From contig CBDBVC010000025.1 of NCBI GenBank assembly GCA_965212525.1, positions 1 through 64,000 on the forward strand: a stretch of DNA of 64,000 bases, in the 5' to 3' direction. Positions within the stretch are counted from its first letter, which is position 1, and the number at the start of each line of letters is the position of its first letter. The stretch is from SZUA-38 sp965212525. Lineage in GTDB: Bacteria > Pseudomonadota > Gammaproteobacteria > Xanthomonadales > SZUA-38. Positions 26,901 to 34,921 of this stretch are shown piece after piece. The notes beneath the pieces are model-generated. The model was not told the DNA's origin. It saw only the letters and a program-made list of their open reading frames with translations, and did not search any database. Made by a program: the position numbers and the translations under genes.

Positions 26901-27404
26901 TCACTTGACTTCCAGGTCTTTCAGCGTCATTCCACCCTTGAGCGCATCGGTTACCCACTTGGCCTGGCGACCACGACCTGACCAGGTCAGTGTCTTGTCC
27001 TTGGGGTGCTGATACTTGGGTGCCACATTGGTGCGCTTGTCAGAATCTTTTCTGGAATTCGCTGCGGCTTTCTTCGGCGCTGCCTTCTTGGCTGCACCCT
27101 TGCTGGCAGCCGGCTTCGCTGCTGCACTCTTGCCAGCTGTTTTTGCGGTTTTGCCTGCTGCCGGCTTGCGACCACGCTTGCTGGTTTTCTTGCCAGCAGA
27201 TTTCTTGCTGTCTCCCCTAAACAGCTTGAGGATTTCGAGATCGCTCAGATCAAGTTTCTCCACCATGGACCTGACCTTCTTGAACTCGGTTATTTTATGT
27301 AGTTTCTGTTTCAGCTGCTCCTGCTCAGCCTTGAGCAATTGCACGCCGAGCTTTTTGATTTCGGCACGCAGCTGCGCTGCCGTTTTCTGTTTACCCTTTG
27401 GCAT
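26901..27404 (-). CDS. H-NS family nucleoid protein with a histone H1-like linker
   Basis: 167 residues. An N-terminal coiled-coil oligomerisation region covers about 10-60. Residues about 65-125 are a Lys/Ala/Pro/Ser-rich linker resembling eukaryotic H1 tails (repeats such as AAKKAAPKKAAA). The C-terminal DNA-binding motif at 129-150 reads PKYQHPKDKTLTWSGRGRQ followed by AKW, the H-NS/BpH3 AT-hook-like loop. AGAGG precedes the ATG. It probably silences AT-rich DNA; the basic linker would add non-specific DNA contacts. The gene is monocistronic, with its own terminator. Confidence 0.9.
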   Translation of the reverse strand: MPKGKQKTAAQLRAEIKKLGVQLLKAEQEQLKQKLHKITEFKKVRSMVEKLDLSDLEILKLFRGDSKKSAGKKTSKRGRKPAAGKTAKTAGKSAAAKPAASKGAAKKAAPKKAAANSRKDSDKRTNVAPKYQHPKDKTLTWSGRGRQAKWVTDALKGGMTLKDLEVK

Positions 27405-27660
27405 AATTTGAAACCTCTAAATTTTATGCTGCACTCTTAACTGTATTCGAATCGTTCTGTCCAGTTGCACCTGAATACAATTGATTGCCTGAATAACCAC
27501 CATTGGACACACAATTCTAACGTTCGACCGTTGAAAATAAAAGGCGTGTCTGAGCTGTAAACTGCCAATTAACGCACGAAATTCGCGGTACGAGATGGAA
27601 ATGTCGTTATAATCGGATCGGGAACCCGTCAATCCATCATGAAACCGAGGGAGGGAAGCA

Positions 27661-28317
27661 ATGAGACCTTTTCATGCATCAATCAGTATACTGCTTTTCG
27701 TAGTATTCACGTCCACCGCTGCACTTGCGCAGTCGGGCACCAAGCTGTTTACACCCAGGCAGGGATCAGACTATCAGGACAGAATCGAAATACTTGATGT
27801 ACTGTACGGACAGGATCAGCAAACATGCCGAGCATTGAACAGCGTGGGCCAGCAGTGCAACGGTCGTGACCGATGTGAAATCAATGCCGATGACAACCTT
27901 TGTGGCAACCCCTACGCCAATGTCACAAAGCAGCTGTTCGTCGCCTATCGCTGTGGCCAGGAACCGGCCAGACGCACGGTCAGCGTGGAACAGGGGCAGA
28001 CGGCACTTGTCTATTGCAGACTGGCTGATCCGGGCCGCTACCCGACAACACCTGCACCCGGTTCGGGTCGAGGACAGGATCTGATCCTGATCCAGAATGT
28101 TGTCTATGGCATCGGTTCCAGAATCTGTGATGCCACCGATGCATTTCGTTACCAGTGTGATGATCAGTCCGAATGCTCGATCAAGGTCGACAACAGAATG
28201 TGTGGAGACCCGGCTCGCGGTGACCGGAAATCGGCGAGTATTTCATATCAGTGCAATAACAGAACACTGACCATGAATGTGCGTGAAGGTGATACCGCTC
28301 GCATCAGCTGTCCCTGA
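27661..28317 (+). CDS. Secreted protein with two SUEL-lectin-like six-cysteine domains
   Basis: 218 residues with a strong ribosome-binding site (GGGAGGGAA). A signal peptide ends ALAQ at residue 24. Two domains follow, at about 41-119 and 141-217. Their cysteines fall at 56, 66, 72, 81, 98, 119 and at 156, 166, 172, 181, 198, 217, so five of six are exactly 100 residues apart. The pattern (LYG-x-C, then CEINADDNLCGNPYANVTKQ, then V-A-Y-R-C) resembles the SUEL/rhamnose-binding lectin domain (C-x-V, FGDPC, K-x-L-x-V-x-Y-x-C). Sugar binding is inference; three disulfides per domain are likely. Confidence 0.75.
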   Translation: MRPFHASISILLFVVFTSTAALAQSGTKLFTPRQGSDYQDRIEILDVLYGQDQQTCRALNSVGQQCNGRDRCEINADDNLCGNPYANVTKQLFVAYRCGQEPARRTVSVEQGQTALVYCRLADPGRYPTTPAPGSGRGQDLILIQNVVYGIGSRICDATDAFRYQCDDQSECSIKVDNRMCGDPARGDRKSASISYQCNNRTLTMNVREGDTARISCP

Positions 28318-28336
28318 GAACATTCACTGACTTCAG

Positions 28337-28368
28337 ACAGAAACGACAGTCATGACTGTCGTTTCTGT
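28337..28368. terminator. Perfect 32-base palindrome between convergent genes
   Basis: ACAGAAACGACAGT, CATG and ACTGTCGTTTCTGT form a perfect palindrome. It lies between the lectin-like gene (stop 28317) and the last codons of the DUF423 gene (stop 28350), which it overlaps. It is not followed by a clear T-run on either strand. It could be a terminator-like hairpin for both convergent genes or a protein-binding site. Confidence 0.55.
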
Positions 28369-28754
28369 GTCGTACCGGAGCCGGTGAGTGCGGCGATAAT
28401 GGCAAGCACCCAGGAAGCCATCAACATCATGCCGCCTACAGGTACCAGCCGCGTTGTGATGATGTCGTGCCCCGATGCCTTCAGATAGAGGGTGCCAGAG
28501 AACAGCAGTATGCCCACAAGTATCAGTGCGATCGTTATCATGGCAAGGATAGCATTCAGTCTCTGACCTGCAACCAGCAGGACAAGACCGAACAGTACGT
28601 GAACAGCATGAATTTCGCGTGCCAGGGCAAACAGCTGCGGATCACTCACGTACAGCAGGTGACTGCCCAGAGCCCCCATCAACACATACCCAAGGCCTGC
28701 TGCAAGTAGAGCACACCACAAAAGGCGCTGTGAATTTTCAGAGCTGACTGGCAC
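28350..28754 (-). CDS. DUF423 family small membrane protein
   Basis: 134 residues with four hydrophobic segments. The family pattern is clear: GYVLMGALGSHLL, ILLFSGTLYLKASG, and TRLVPVGGMMLMASWVLAII (compare YgdD/YwdK). The function is unknown. It overlaps the end of the DUF4340 gene by 17 bases and its own end lies in a 32-base palindrome. It probably belongs to the same transcript as the Gld-type ABC genes. Confidence 0.88.
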   Translation of the reverse strand: MPVSSENSQRLLWCALLAAGLGYVLMGALGSHLLYVSDPQLFALAREIHAVHVLFGLVLLVAGQRLNAILAMITIALILVGILLFSGTLYLKASGHDIITTRLVPVGGMMLMASWVLAIIAALTGSGTTQKRQS

Positions 28755-29868
28755 TTTCTGCCGGTTTCAACAGATCTTCCATGGCCCTGGTCATGTTGCC
28801 GTACTTGTAGGAGGGAATCTTGTACGCCCACCCCTCGGTGAGCTGATTGATCTGATCTACCCTTGCACTGACCTGTTCCGGAGTATTCCGTATTGTCTCA
28901 GCCTCTGTCTGTTCAATCGACGACTCGGCGACTGCTGTTTCTTCAGCGGATTCCTGCTGCACAACGGGAGCTTCATGACTGGCAGACAGGGTAATCCAGT
29001 AGTCATCACCGTCCTGCCAGGCACTGACATCAACCACCAGCCCATCAAAGGTGCGATACTGGCTGCTGATGGTCTGATCGGGAATGACTTCTACAGCCGG
29101 CTTCACGTCAGTCAGTCGCAGCGAACCCAGTGCCGATGCAGCAGAATTGCCCGATGAGGGTGACAGCATTTCACGCCCTTCCGGCAGGTTGTCGAGTGTG
29201 AAATTGGGCAGGGCGCGATCGCTCTTGCTCAGTTCAACGACACTGCCATCTGGCTGAACAATTCTCACCTCACTGATATCCGGCGAACCCAGATTGAGCA
29301 CATCCTGCTTCAGCCAGCGGGAGGCCTCGGTCTCGACGTTGAACGAACCATTGATCAACCAGCTTTGTGGCTCCTCTGCCACTCTGGCATAGGTCATCGC
29401 CTTGCCGCTGGAAGGTGCCGCCTTGCCGATAATCACAGCCTGTTTTCCCGCCGGACTGTCAATCTCGATCAGGGTCGGCATGGAATCTGCATCGGCGGTC
29501 GTCGACGCAGGGTGCTGCACACCCAGTTTCGGATACAGTTCGGCTTTTGCCGTCTTGGCTTCGAGCTGTTCCGCATCGGCCAGTGCAATCAGCACCTCTC
29601 GCAGTTTTTTCATGTCGGCCGGATAATCATGCCTCTGTTCGACCACCCACTTCTCATCCTGCCGCTTCAACACCAGCCGGTTTTCACCCTGTACCAGTGC
29701 CAGTCGTGTCACATCGTTGATATTACCGGCCAGTGCTGGCAACAGTTTCGCCCTTGTGGCCCTGTCGACTTCGGCACCTGGCTGCCACTGGCCTGACAAC
29801 CAGACTGCCAGTGCAATCGCTGCAACAGCCAGTACGGCCAGAACCTGAAATACGGAGCGCTTAATCAT
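28738..29868 (-). CDS. DUF4340 domain membrane-anchored protein
   Basis: 376 residues from the ATG at 29868, which overlaps the GldG-like stop by 8 bases. It starts MIKRSVFQVLAVLAVAAIALAVWLSG, one membrane anchor. The soluble part contains NDVTRLALVQGENRLVLKRQDEKWVV split over strands, and two repeated beta units typical of DUF4340. The C-terminal region ends EGWAYKIPSYKYGNM. This family regularly follows GldG-like genes in proteobacteria; the role of the complex is not established. Confidence 0.85.
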   Translation of the reverse strand: MIKRSVFQVLAVLAVAAIALAVWLSGQWQPGAEVDRATRAKLLPALAGNINDVTRLALVQGENRLVLKRQDEKWVVEQRHDYPADMKKLREVLIALADAEQLEAKTAKAELYPKLGVQHPASTTADADSMPTLIEIDSPAGKQAVIIGKAAPSSGKAMTYARVAEEPQSWLINGSFNVETEASRWLKQDVLNLGSPDISEVRIVQPDGSVVELSKSDRALPNFTLDNLPEGREMLSPSSGNSAASALGSLRLTDVKPAVEVIPDQTISSQYRTFDGLVVDVSAWQDGDDYWITLSASHEAPVVQQESAEETAVAESSIEQTEAETIRNTPEQVSARVDQINQLTEGWAYKIPSYKYGNMTRAMEDLLKPAESASQL

Positions 29869-31792
29869 AAACTTTCTCCCGGCTGCGTCGCGACCTGACG
29901 CTGGCGACGACAAGGGCTATGATGGTGAGAATGACCGGCACCAGAAACACATTGACCAGTTTTGTGGTTGTCCCGAGAGAGTCGATCTCACGCCTGAGTT
30001 CGCGCTGAACCTCGCGCTGCTGCTTGCGTATCTCCAGTCGCTGGTTCTGGAACCGCTGAACTTCTTCACGCTGTTCACCGGTCAGGATCAGGGGGTTGTC
30101 ATCATCACGTCCGGCCTGCAGTTCACTGAGTTTGCGGTCAGTCTCCTGCAACTCCCTTTCCAGTTGCTCCAGCGTACCTCGGTAGGCCTCATCCGCTTCC
30201 CTGCGAATCTCGTTTACCAGTGTGAATGGCCTGAATGAAGATTCCCGACCACGAATACTGATCAGATCAGTGCTGCCGGACATGTTGTCGGCCAGGTTGA
30301 TAATGAAATCGCCGTTACTGGCAAAGGCATTGATCAGCGTCTGACCGAAGAATTGCTGCGCACGTGCCCACATCCGGTCCGAGGCCAGATCGACATCGGC
30401 AATCACCACAATCTGTGATTGCCCCTTCGACACCTTGAATTGTGTGGCAGCGACATCGCCCTCATCAGAAGATTCACCCGAATCGTCTGCAGGGTCACCT
30501 GCTGGTGGCTGAATCAGGCCATCTGGAAATGCCGTGCTGAACGAGCCACTGATCCTGGCAGCAACGGTGTACTGCGCCGGTGTTGCTTCAAATTCATTCA
30601 GCAGGCTTGAAGGATCGGGCAGGAATCGAACCTGTGCCGTATCGATCAGTTGAGAATTCGTCGTCGTCGTCAGCAGCGGTTCAAATGTAGTCTCGGATCC
30701 TGCTTTCTGCACCAGCTGCCCGCTCAGGGCCATGTTGATCGAGTTGAGCTTGTTGAGCGTAACATCCGTGCTGTTCATGGCATCTTCGGTGAGTGCCATG
30801 ATCCCGACATGGCGCACCGGCTGACGACCGTTACCCAGGCCGACATTGATGGCATAACTGTCATCCAGGACAACCTGATCGGTAGAGTATTCCACTCCCC
30901 AGGCCTGGAACAGCTTGTTCAGGTCTGACGAGCGTTCTGCAAACATGGCCGCCTGCGGGTTCTGTGGATCCTGTACCGGTTGTTCGATCTCGGCATGCGG
31001 ATCAACAAAGGCCAGCAGTCTGCCACCGCCCAGTACGAACTGATCTATGGCATAGAGCATTTCATCGGCTATCTGCTTTGGGTGCAACAGGATCAGCATG
31101 TCAACATCATCGGAAATTTCGGTTGCCGTCTGGTCAATGTTCTCGATGGCATACAACTGTTCCAGCTGCTGAATGATCAGCCATGGTTGCTGCATCTGTC
31201 GTGTCGCTGGATCGAACTCACGCGTAATCGGCAGGGAACTGATCACACCGATCACAGGCCGATCCGAAACCGACAGCTTGTAGATCAGTTTAGCCAGGTC
31301 ATACTCCAGGAACTGTTCCCTCGACGGATCCAGTATCGGGATGATCTCCTTGCCATCAACCGAGTTGGTACCGACGATACCGAGGAAGACATTGTCGCCA
31401 TTTCTCTGAATCTGTGTGGAACGAAGACCGTGCGCCACCGCTTCATCCTCGGCTTCGGTGAACGGTTCCGGGTCGATGACTTCGACGTTCAGGTTCGATC
31501 CGGCCACTGACCGGAATTCGTCCAGCAGTTCCGTCACCCGAGTGGCATAGGCACGGATTTGAGGCTGCTCGACCGTGGCCGTATCCGAATAGTAGAAATA
31601 GACATTGACTGGTTCCTCGATGGCATTGAGGATGTTGCGTGTGCCGTCAGTCAGCGTGAACAGTCTGGACTCGGTCAGATCGAGCTGCACCCCGCGTAGC
31701 AGGATATTGCTGAGAATGATCACGGCCAGAAAGATGACGGCCAGCATCAGCAGTGATGAGACTGACAATCTGTTGAAACTTGATGAACTCAT
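29861..31792 (-). CDS. GldG-like ABC transporter auxiliary protein
   Basis: 643 residues. N-terminal membrane span at about 14-33, then a large periplasmic region with the ABC-type uncharacterised transport domain (LDLTESRLFTLTDGTRNIL, VNVYFYYSD, VEVIDPEPF, ISSLPI). A coiled coil (EQLERELQETDRKLSELQ) precedes a C-terminal membrane span (VFLVPVILTIIALVVA). The gene follows the permease gene by 34 bases and overlaps the DUF4340 gene. In Bacteroidetes, GldG works with GldA/GldF in gliding; here a general export or envelope role is inferred. Confidence 0.9.
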   Translation of the reverse strand: MSSSSFNRLSVSSLLMLAVIFLAVIILSNILLRGVQLDLTESRLFTLTDGTRNILNAIEEPVNVYFYYSDTATVEQPQIRAYATRVTELLDEFRSVAGSNLNVEVIDPEPFTEAEDEAVAHGLRSTQIQRNGDNVFLGIVGTNSVDGKEIIPILDPSREQFLEYDLAKLIYKLSVSDRPVIGVISSLPITREFDPATRQMQQPWLIIQQLEQLYAIENIDQTATEISDDVDMLILLHPKQIADEMLYAIDQFVLGGGRLLAFVDPHAEIEQPVQDPQNPQAAMFAERSSDLNKLFQAWGVEYSTDQVVLDDSYAINVGLGNGRQPVRHVGIMALTEDAMNSTDVTLNKLNSINMALSGQLVQKAGSETTFEPLLTTTTNSQLIDTAQVRFLPDPSSLLNEFEATPAQYTVAARISGSFSTAFPDGLIQPPAGDPADDSGESSDEGDVAATQFKVSKGQSQIVVIADVDLASDRMWARAQQFFGQTLINAFASNGDFIINLADNMSGSTDLISIRGRESSFRPFTLVNEIRREADEAYRGTLEQLERELQETDRKLSELQAGRDDDNPLILTGEQREEVQRFQNQRLEIRKQQREVQRELRREIDSLGTTTKLVNVFLVPVILTIIALVVASVRSRRSREKVYD

Positions 31793-31826
31793 GAATGATT
31801 GTTCCTGGTTGAACTGGGTTATCAGC

Positions 31827-32561
31827 CTATTGGGCTTTCTTGATATCGATGACGATGGCGTTGGCGATCAGCCAGAATGCGATGGTCAGCACGAAAAACA
31901 GCAAGTCTCTCAATTCGAGAACTCCACGCGTGATCGAGCCATAGTGGGTCAGGAAACTCAGCGAGGCAATGCCATCGACCAGCACCTGCGGCAGCAATGC
32001 GCGCAGGAACTCGAGTACCTCATTGCGACCAATCATCAGGAACAGGAAGCAGACCACGACGGTCAGAATGAATGCGATCACCTGATTCCGGGTCAGTGCC
32101 GATATACAGGCACCGATGGCCAGAAAACCACCTGCCAGTAGAAAACTGCCCAGGTAACTGGCAAGAATGACACCGTTGTCGGGGTCACCAAGAATATTGA
32201 CCGTGATCCAGATGGGAAAGGTCAGCGCCAGTGCAATGCCGCAGAATGCCCATGCTGCCAGGTATTTGCCAAGTACCGCCTGAAACATGGTGACTGGCAG
32301 GGTCAGCAGCAGCTCAATGGTGCCGGATTTGCGTTCTTCAGCCCACAGCCGCATTGAAATTGCCGGCACCAGAAACAGGTAGAGATACAGGTGTGATGAG
32401 AAAAACACCAGCAGACTGGCAATTTCCTGTTCGAAGAAGCGGCTCTGATAGAATGTCATCCAGCCACTGAGCAGCAGGAAAATGACGATAAAGACATAGC
32501 CAATCGGCGTGGCGAAATAACTGACAATTTCCCGCCTGAAAATATTCATGATCTGGTTCAT
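31827..32561 (-). CDS. ABC-2 type permease (GldF-like)
   Basis: 244 residues with six hydrophobic segments. The N-terminus IFRREIVSYFATPIGYVFIV and the motif ERKSGTIELLLTLPVT are the ABC-2 permease signature of the GldF/NosY group. Its ATG overlaps the ATPase stop by 4 bases. It forms a transporter with the ATPase encoded at 32558-33484. Confidence 0.92.
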   Translation of the reverse strand: MNQIMNIFRREIVSYFATPIGYVFIVIFLLLSGWMTFYQSRFFEQEIASLLVFFSSHLYLYLFLVPAISMRLWAEERKSGTIELLLTLPVTMFQAVLGKYLAAWAFCGIALALTFPIWITVNILGDPDNGVILASYLGSFLLAGGFLAIGACISALTRNQVIAFILTVVVCFLFLMIGRNEVLEFLRALLPQVLVDGIASLSFLTHYGSITRGVLELRDLLFFVLTIAFWLIANAIVIDIKKAQ

Positions 32562-33484
32562 GCTGCACCCTCACTGGTGATCTGACGGAAAACTTCATCC
32601 AGCCTGCCCTGCTCCACGGAGATGCTGTTGACCTGCCACTGCCTGCTGCCGATCAATTGTGTCATCTCCTGATAGAGTGATTGACCGGCCTTTGGAATGG
32701 CGATGATCTGACCGGTTGAAGGGTGGCGTTCGACCCGGTTGACCTTGTCCAGCCTGCTGATGGCTTCCAGCGCATCATCGATCTCGTCAACGTCAAGACG
32801 AACGGCATTATGGTATTGGGATTTTTCACACAGTGCAGCCGGTGTTTCATCTGCCAGCACTCGACCGTGTGCGATGATGATTGCACGATCACAGACCGCT
32901 TCGACTTCTTCCAGAATGTGGGTGGACACGATCACGATCTTGTCTTCGGCCAGCTCGCCGATCAGTTGTCGCACTTCGTGTTTCTGATTCGGGTCCAGAC
33001 CATCGGTGGGTTCATCCAGAATCAGCACGGCCGGATCGTGCAACAGGGCCTGCGCCAGACCGACGCGACGCCTGAACCCTTTCGACAGCGTCTCCAGTGA
33101 CTGATTGGCCACCTGTTCCAGATGCAGCTGTTCGATCACATGCCGCATGCGCTGATCTTTAAGATTGCCATTCAACCCTCGCGTATTGGCAACAAAACCG
33201 AGGAACTGCATCGGTGTCATCTCGCCATAGCCGGGCGCGCCCTCAGGCAGATAGCCAATCACGCTTTTCGCTGCAACCGGTTCTTTCTCGATATCGAAAC
33301 CACAGACACTGATTGAACCGGATGTCGGCGTCAGAAAGCCCGTGATCATTTTCATGGTGGTTGATTTGCCAGCGCCGTTGGGGCCGAGAAATCCGAGCAC
33401 CTGCCCTTCGGGCACATCGAAACAGAGGTCGTCAACAGCTCGTAGTGAACCGAAGTGCTTGCTCAGGTTTTTAATTTCAATCAT
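32558..33484 (-). CDS. ABC transporter ATP-binding protein (GldA-like)
   Basis: 308 residues. Walker A at 34-42 (GPNGAGKST), signature LSKGFRRRVGLAQAL, Walker B VLILDEPTDGLDP and a switch His in VSTHILEEVEA. A C-terminal extension of about 90 residues follows, as in drug/GldA-type ATPases. The gene is first in the ATPase-permease-GldG-DUF4340 unit. Confidence 0.93.
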   Translation of the reverse strand: MIEIKNLSKHFGSLRAVDDLCFDVPEGQVLGFLGPNGAGKSTTMKMITGFLTPTSGSISVCGFDIEKEPVAAKSVIGYLPEGAPGYGEMTPMQFLGFVANTRGLNGNLKDQRMRHVIEQLHLEQVANQSLETLSKGFRRRVGLAQALLHDPAVLILDEPTDGLDPNQKHEVRQLIGELAEDKIVIVSTHILEEVEAVCDRAIIIAHGRVLADETPAALCEKSQYHNAVRLDVDEIDDALEAISRLDKVNRVERHPSTGQIIAIPKAGQSLYQEMTQLIGSRQWQVNSISVEQGRLDEVFRQITSEGAA

Positions 33485-33814
33485 TGTCCAGCCAAATCAG
33501 TGTGTGGAAAAGCAATGGGTCAGGGTCTGAGAGCCTTGTGCAGACAGATATCGTCTCAGGCACTCACCCCGGCTTTAAAACGGGGTCTAATTATCAGAAA
33601 ACAGATGGAAAATTCAAGTCCCAGTCTCGCCAATCAGACCTGGGATCGCGTTAATCATTGCCGATCGGTGTTCACTCAGACAAATCGGACCGCGGATCAA
33701 GCCATGAATCGACGCCACCTCAGACCATCAGCGATCGGCAATGGTTCAAAAAAAAAGCCTGCAAAGCAGGCTTGAAGTGGGGTGAGGTAAACTGGTTATT
33801 CTATTGATTGGCAA
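33485..33814. other. Intergenic region upstream of the ABC operon
   Basis: About 330 bases between the ABC operon start and the TonB-like gene end. It contains the TonB-like gene's terminator and a small hairpin ACCCCG...CGGGGT at 33566-33586 in the likely 5' region of the ABC transcript. I see no gene here. Confidence 0.6.
33748..33773 (-). terminator. Rho-independent terminator of the TonB-like gene
   Basis: Stem AAGCCTGC/GCAGGCTT with loop of three bases, followed on the minus strand by a long T-run. It lies about 40 bases beyond the TonB-like stop codon. Confidence 0.92.
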
Positions 33815-34723
33815 TCAGGAATCCAGATTGAAATCGATTCGTATGCGAGATGTCTGGGGGCTGCTCAGGCCGAATGATGACGGTGATCTGTAAACAGTCT
33901 TCTTCACTGCACGCAGGGCAGATCGTTCAAACACACGCTTTGGCCTGGCCGAGACGATGCTGGCATCTGTCACTGATCCGTCCATGCCCACAGTCACTTC
34001 GAGTTCAACCCAGCCTTCCTCATTCTTGAGATAGGCTTCACGTGGATATTCCGGCTGCACCTGGTCTCGGGCAATGAGTTTGAAGACGCCAGTAGTCTGT
34101 TTTTCAACTCGCTCGGCTACCTGTGCTTCGATCTCGGGCTCACTGATCAGGGATTCGGCGCTGGATGTGTCGACATAGGCAACTTCAAGCGATGAGGTAT
34201 CCAGTGGCTGTTCGTCTACCATCATGGTGTCTGATGCGGTCGCTTCAGTGACAGGCTCCGGATCAACGCTGGCATCAGCCACGGCTGGTGCTTCATTTAC
34301 AGGCTGGTTCTCAACTGGATTCTCTGGCAGGTCTGCTGTTTCATCGACAGACAGTTCACTTGCGACGTTATCGCTGTTATCAGCAATGGCCTCAGTCGCG
34401 ACATCGACTGTCTGCTCTGTTAATTCGGCCTCAGCAGCCGGTTCTGATGAAGACTCGTGAATGACAATGGTCTCTTCCGGTTGTGGTTCCGGCGAATCCT
34501 CGACAACAGCTATTTCATCGGCACTGTCATCATCAGCTGAACCAAATCCATTCATCAGGGACGAGCGATCTACAGTGAATTCCATTTCAGGGCCATCCGG
34601 CCTTTCCGGTACATCCACACGAGTTGGCATTTGCGTATCCGCACGCCAGCTGGGGCTCTGTTCCTGTGCCATTGCCCCATGTGCCAATGCCACAGCAATG
34701 ATCGCTGTGATTAATCTGTTCAT
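33815..34723 (-). CDS. Secreted protein with TonB C-terminal domain
   Basis: 302 residues from the ATG at 34723. It starts MNRLITAIIAVALAHGAMA and QEQ, which reads as a cleavable signal peptide rather than the uncleaved anchor of classical TonB. Residues about 30-200 are a Glu/Asp/Thr/Ser/Pro-rich, probably disordered stretch. The C-terminal about 85 residues match the TonB_C fold: PEYPREAYLKNEEGWVELEV, then VERSALRAVKKTVY-like helix and IRIDFNLDS. No ExbB/ExbD genes are adjacent. Two CRP-like sites precede it. Confidence 0.85.
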   Translation of the reverse strand: MNRLITAIIAVALAHGAMAQEQSPSWRADTQMPTRVDVPERPDGPEMEFTVDRSSLMNGFGSADDDSADEIAVVEDSPEPQPEETIVIHESSSEPAAEAELTEQTVDVATEAIADNSDNVASELSVDETADLPENPVENQPVNEAPAVADASVDPEPVTEATASDTMMVDEQPLDTSSLEVAYVDTSSAESLISEPEIEAQVAERVEKQTTGVFKLIARDQVQPEYPREAYLKNEEGWVELEVTVGMDGSVTDASIVSARPKRVFERSALRAVKKTVYRSPSSFGLSSPQTSRIRIDFNLDS

Positions 34724-34791
34724 GATATGCCCACCTACATCCACCGTATCTATTCCCGATAGTGATTGTGAAACTGTGGCAGATACAATTT

Positions 34792-34807
34792 TGTGAACCA
34801 GTTCACA
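34792..34807. promoter_or_regulatory. CRP-like site, perfect consensus
   Basis: TGTGA-ACCAGT-TCACA fits the TGTGA-N6-TCACA consensus of CRP/FNR-type regulators exactly. It is centred about 77 bases upstream of the TonB-like start codon. Binding is inferred. Confidence 0.6.
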
Positions 34808-34820
34808 CTTTGCCCCAAAA

Positions 34821-34836
34821 AGTGACAGAGTTCACA
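34821..34836. promoter_or_regulatory. Second CRP-like site
   Basis: AGTGA-CAGAGT-TCACA differs from the CRP-type consensus at one position and lies 29 bases from the first site. Further GTGAC copies follow at about 34841-34856. The tandem arrangement points to activation or repression of the TonB-like gene. Confidence 0.5.
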
Positions 34837-34870
34837 ATTCTGTGACATTTCGTGACAATTGACCGGAGGC

Positions 34871-34897
34871 AAAAAAAAGCCCTGAAAACAGGGCCTT
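34871..34897 (-). terminator. Rho-independent terminator of the response-regulator gene
   Basis: Stem GCCCTG/CAGGGC with loop AAAA, followed on the minus strand by eight T, about 25 bases after the response-regulator stop. Confidence 0.88.
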
Positions 34898-34921
34898 AAA
34901 AAGATATTCTGCTTGTCTGCT

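Noticed and set aside
26694..26981. A 95-codon plus-strand frame between mdh and the H-NS-like gene
   Set aside because: It runs through the terminator and into the H-NS-like gene antisense, and has no ribosome-binding site or domain.
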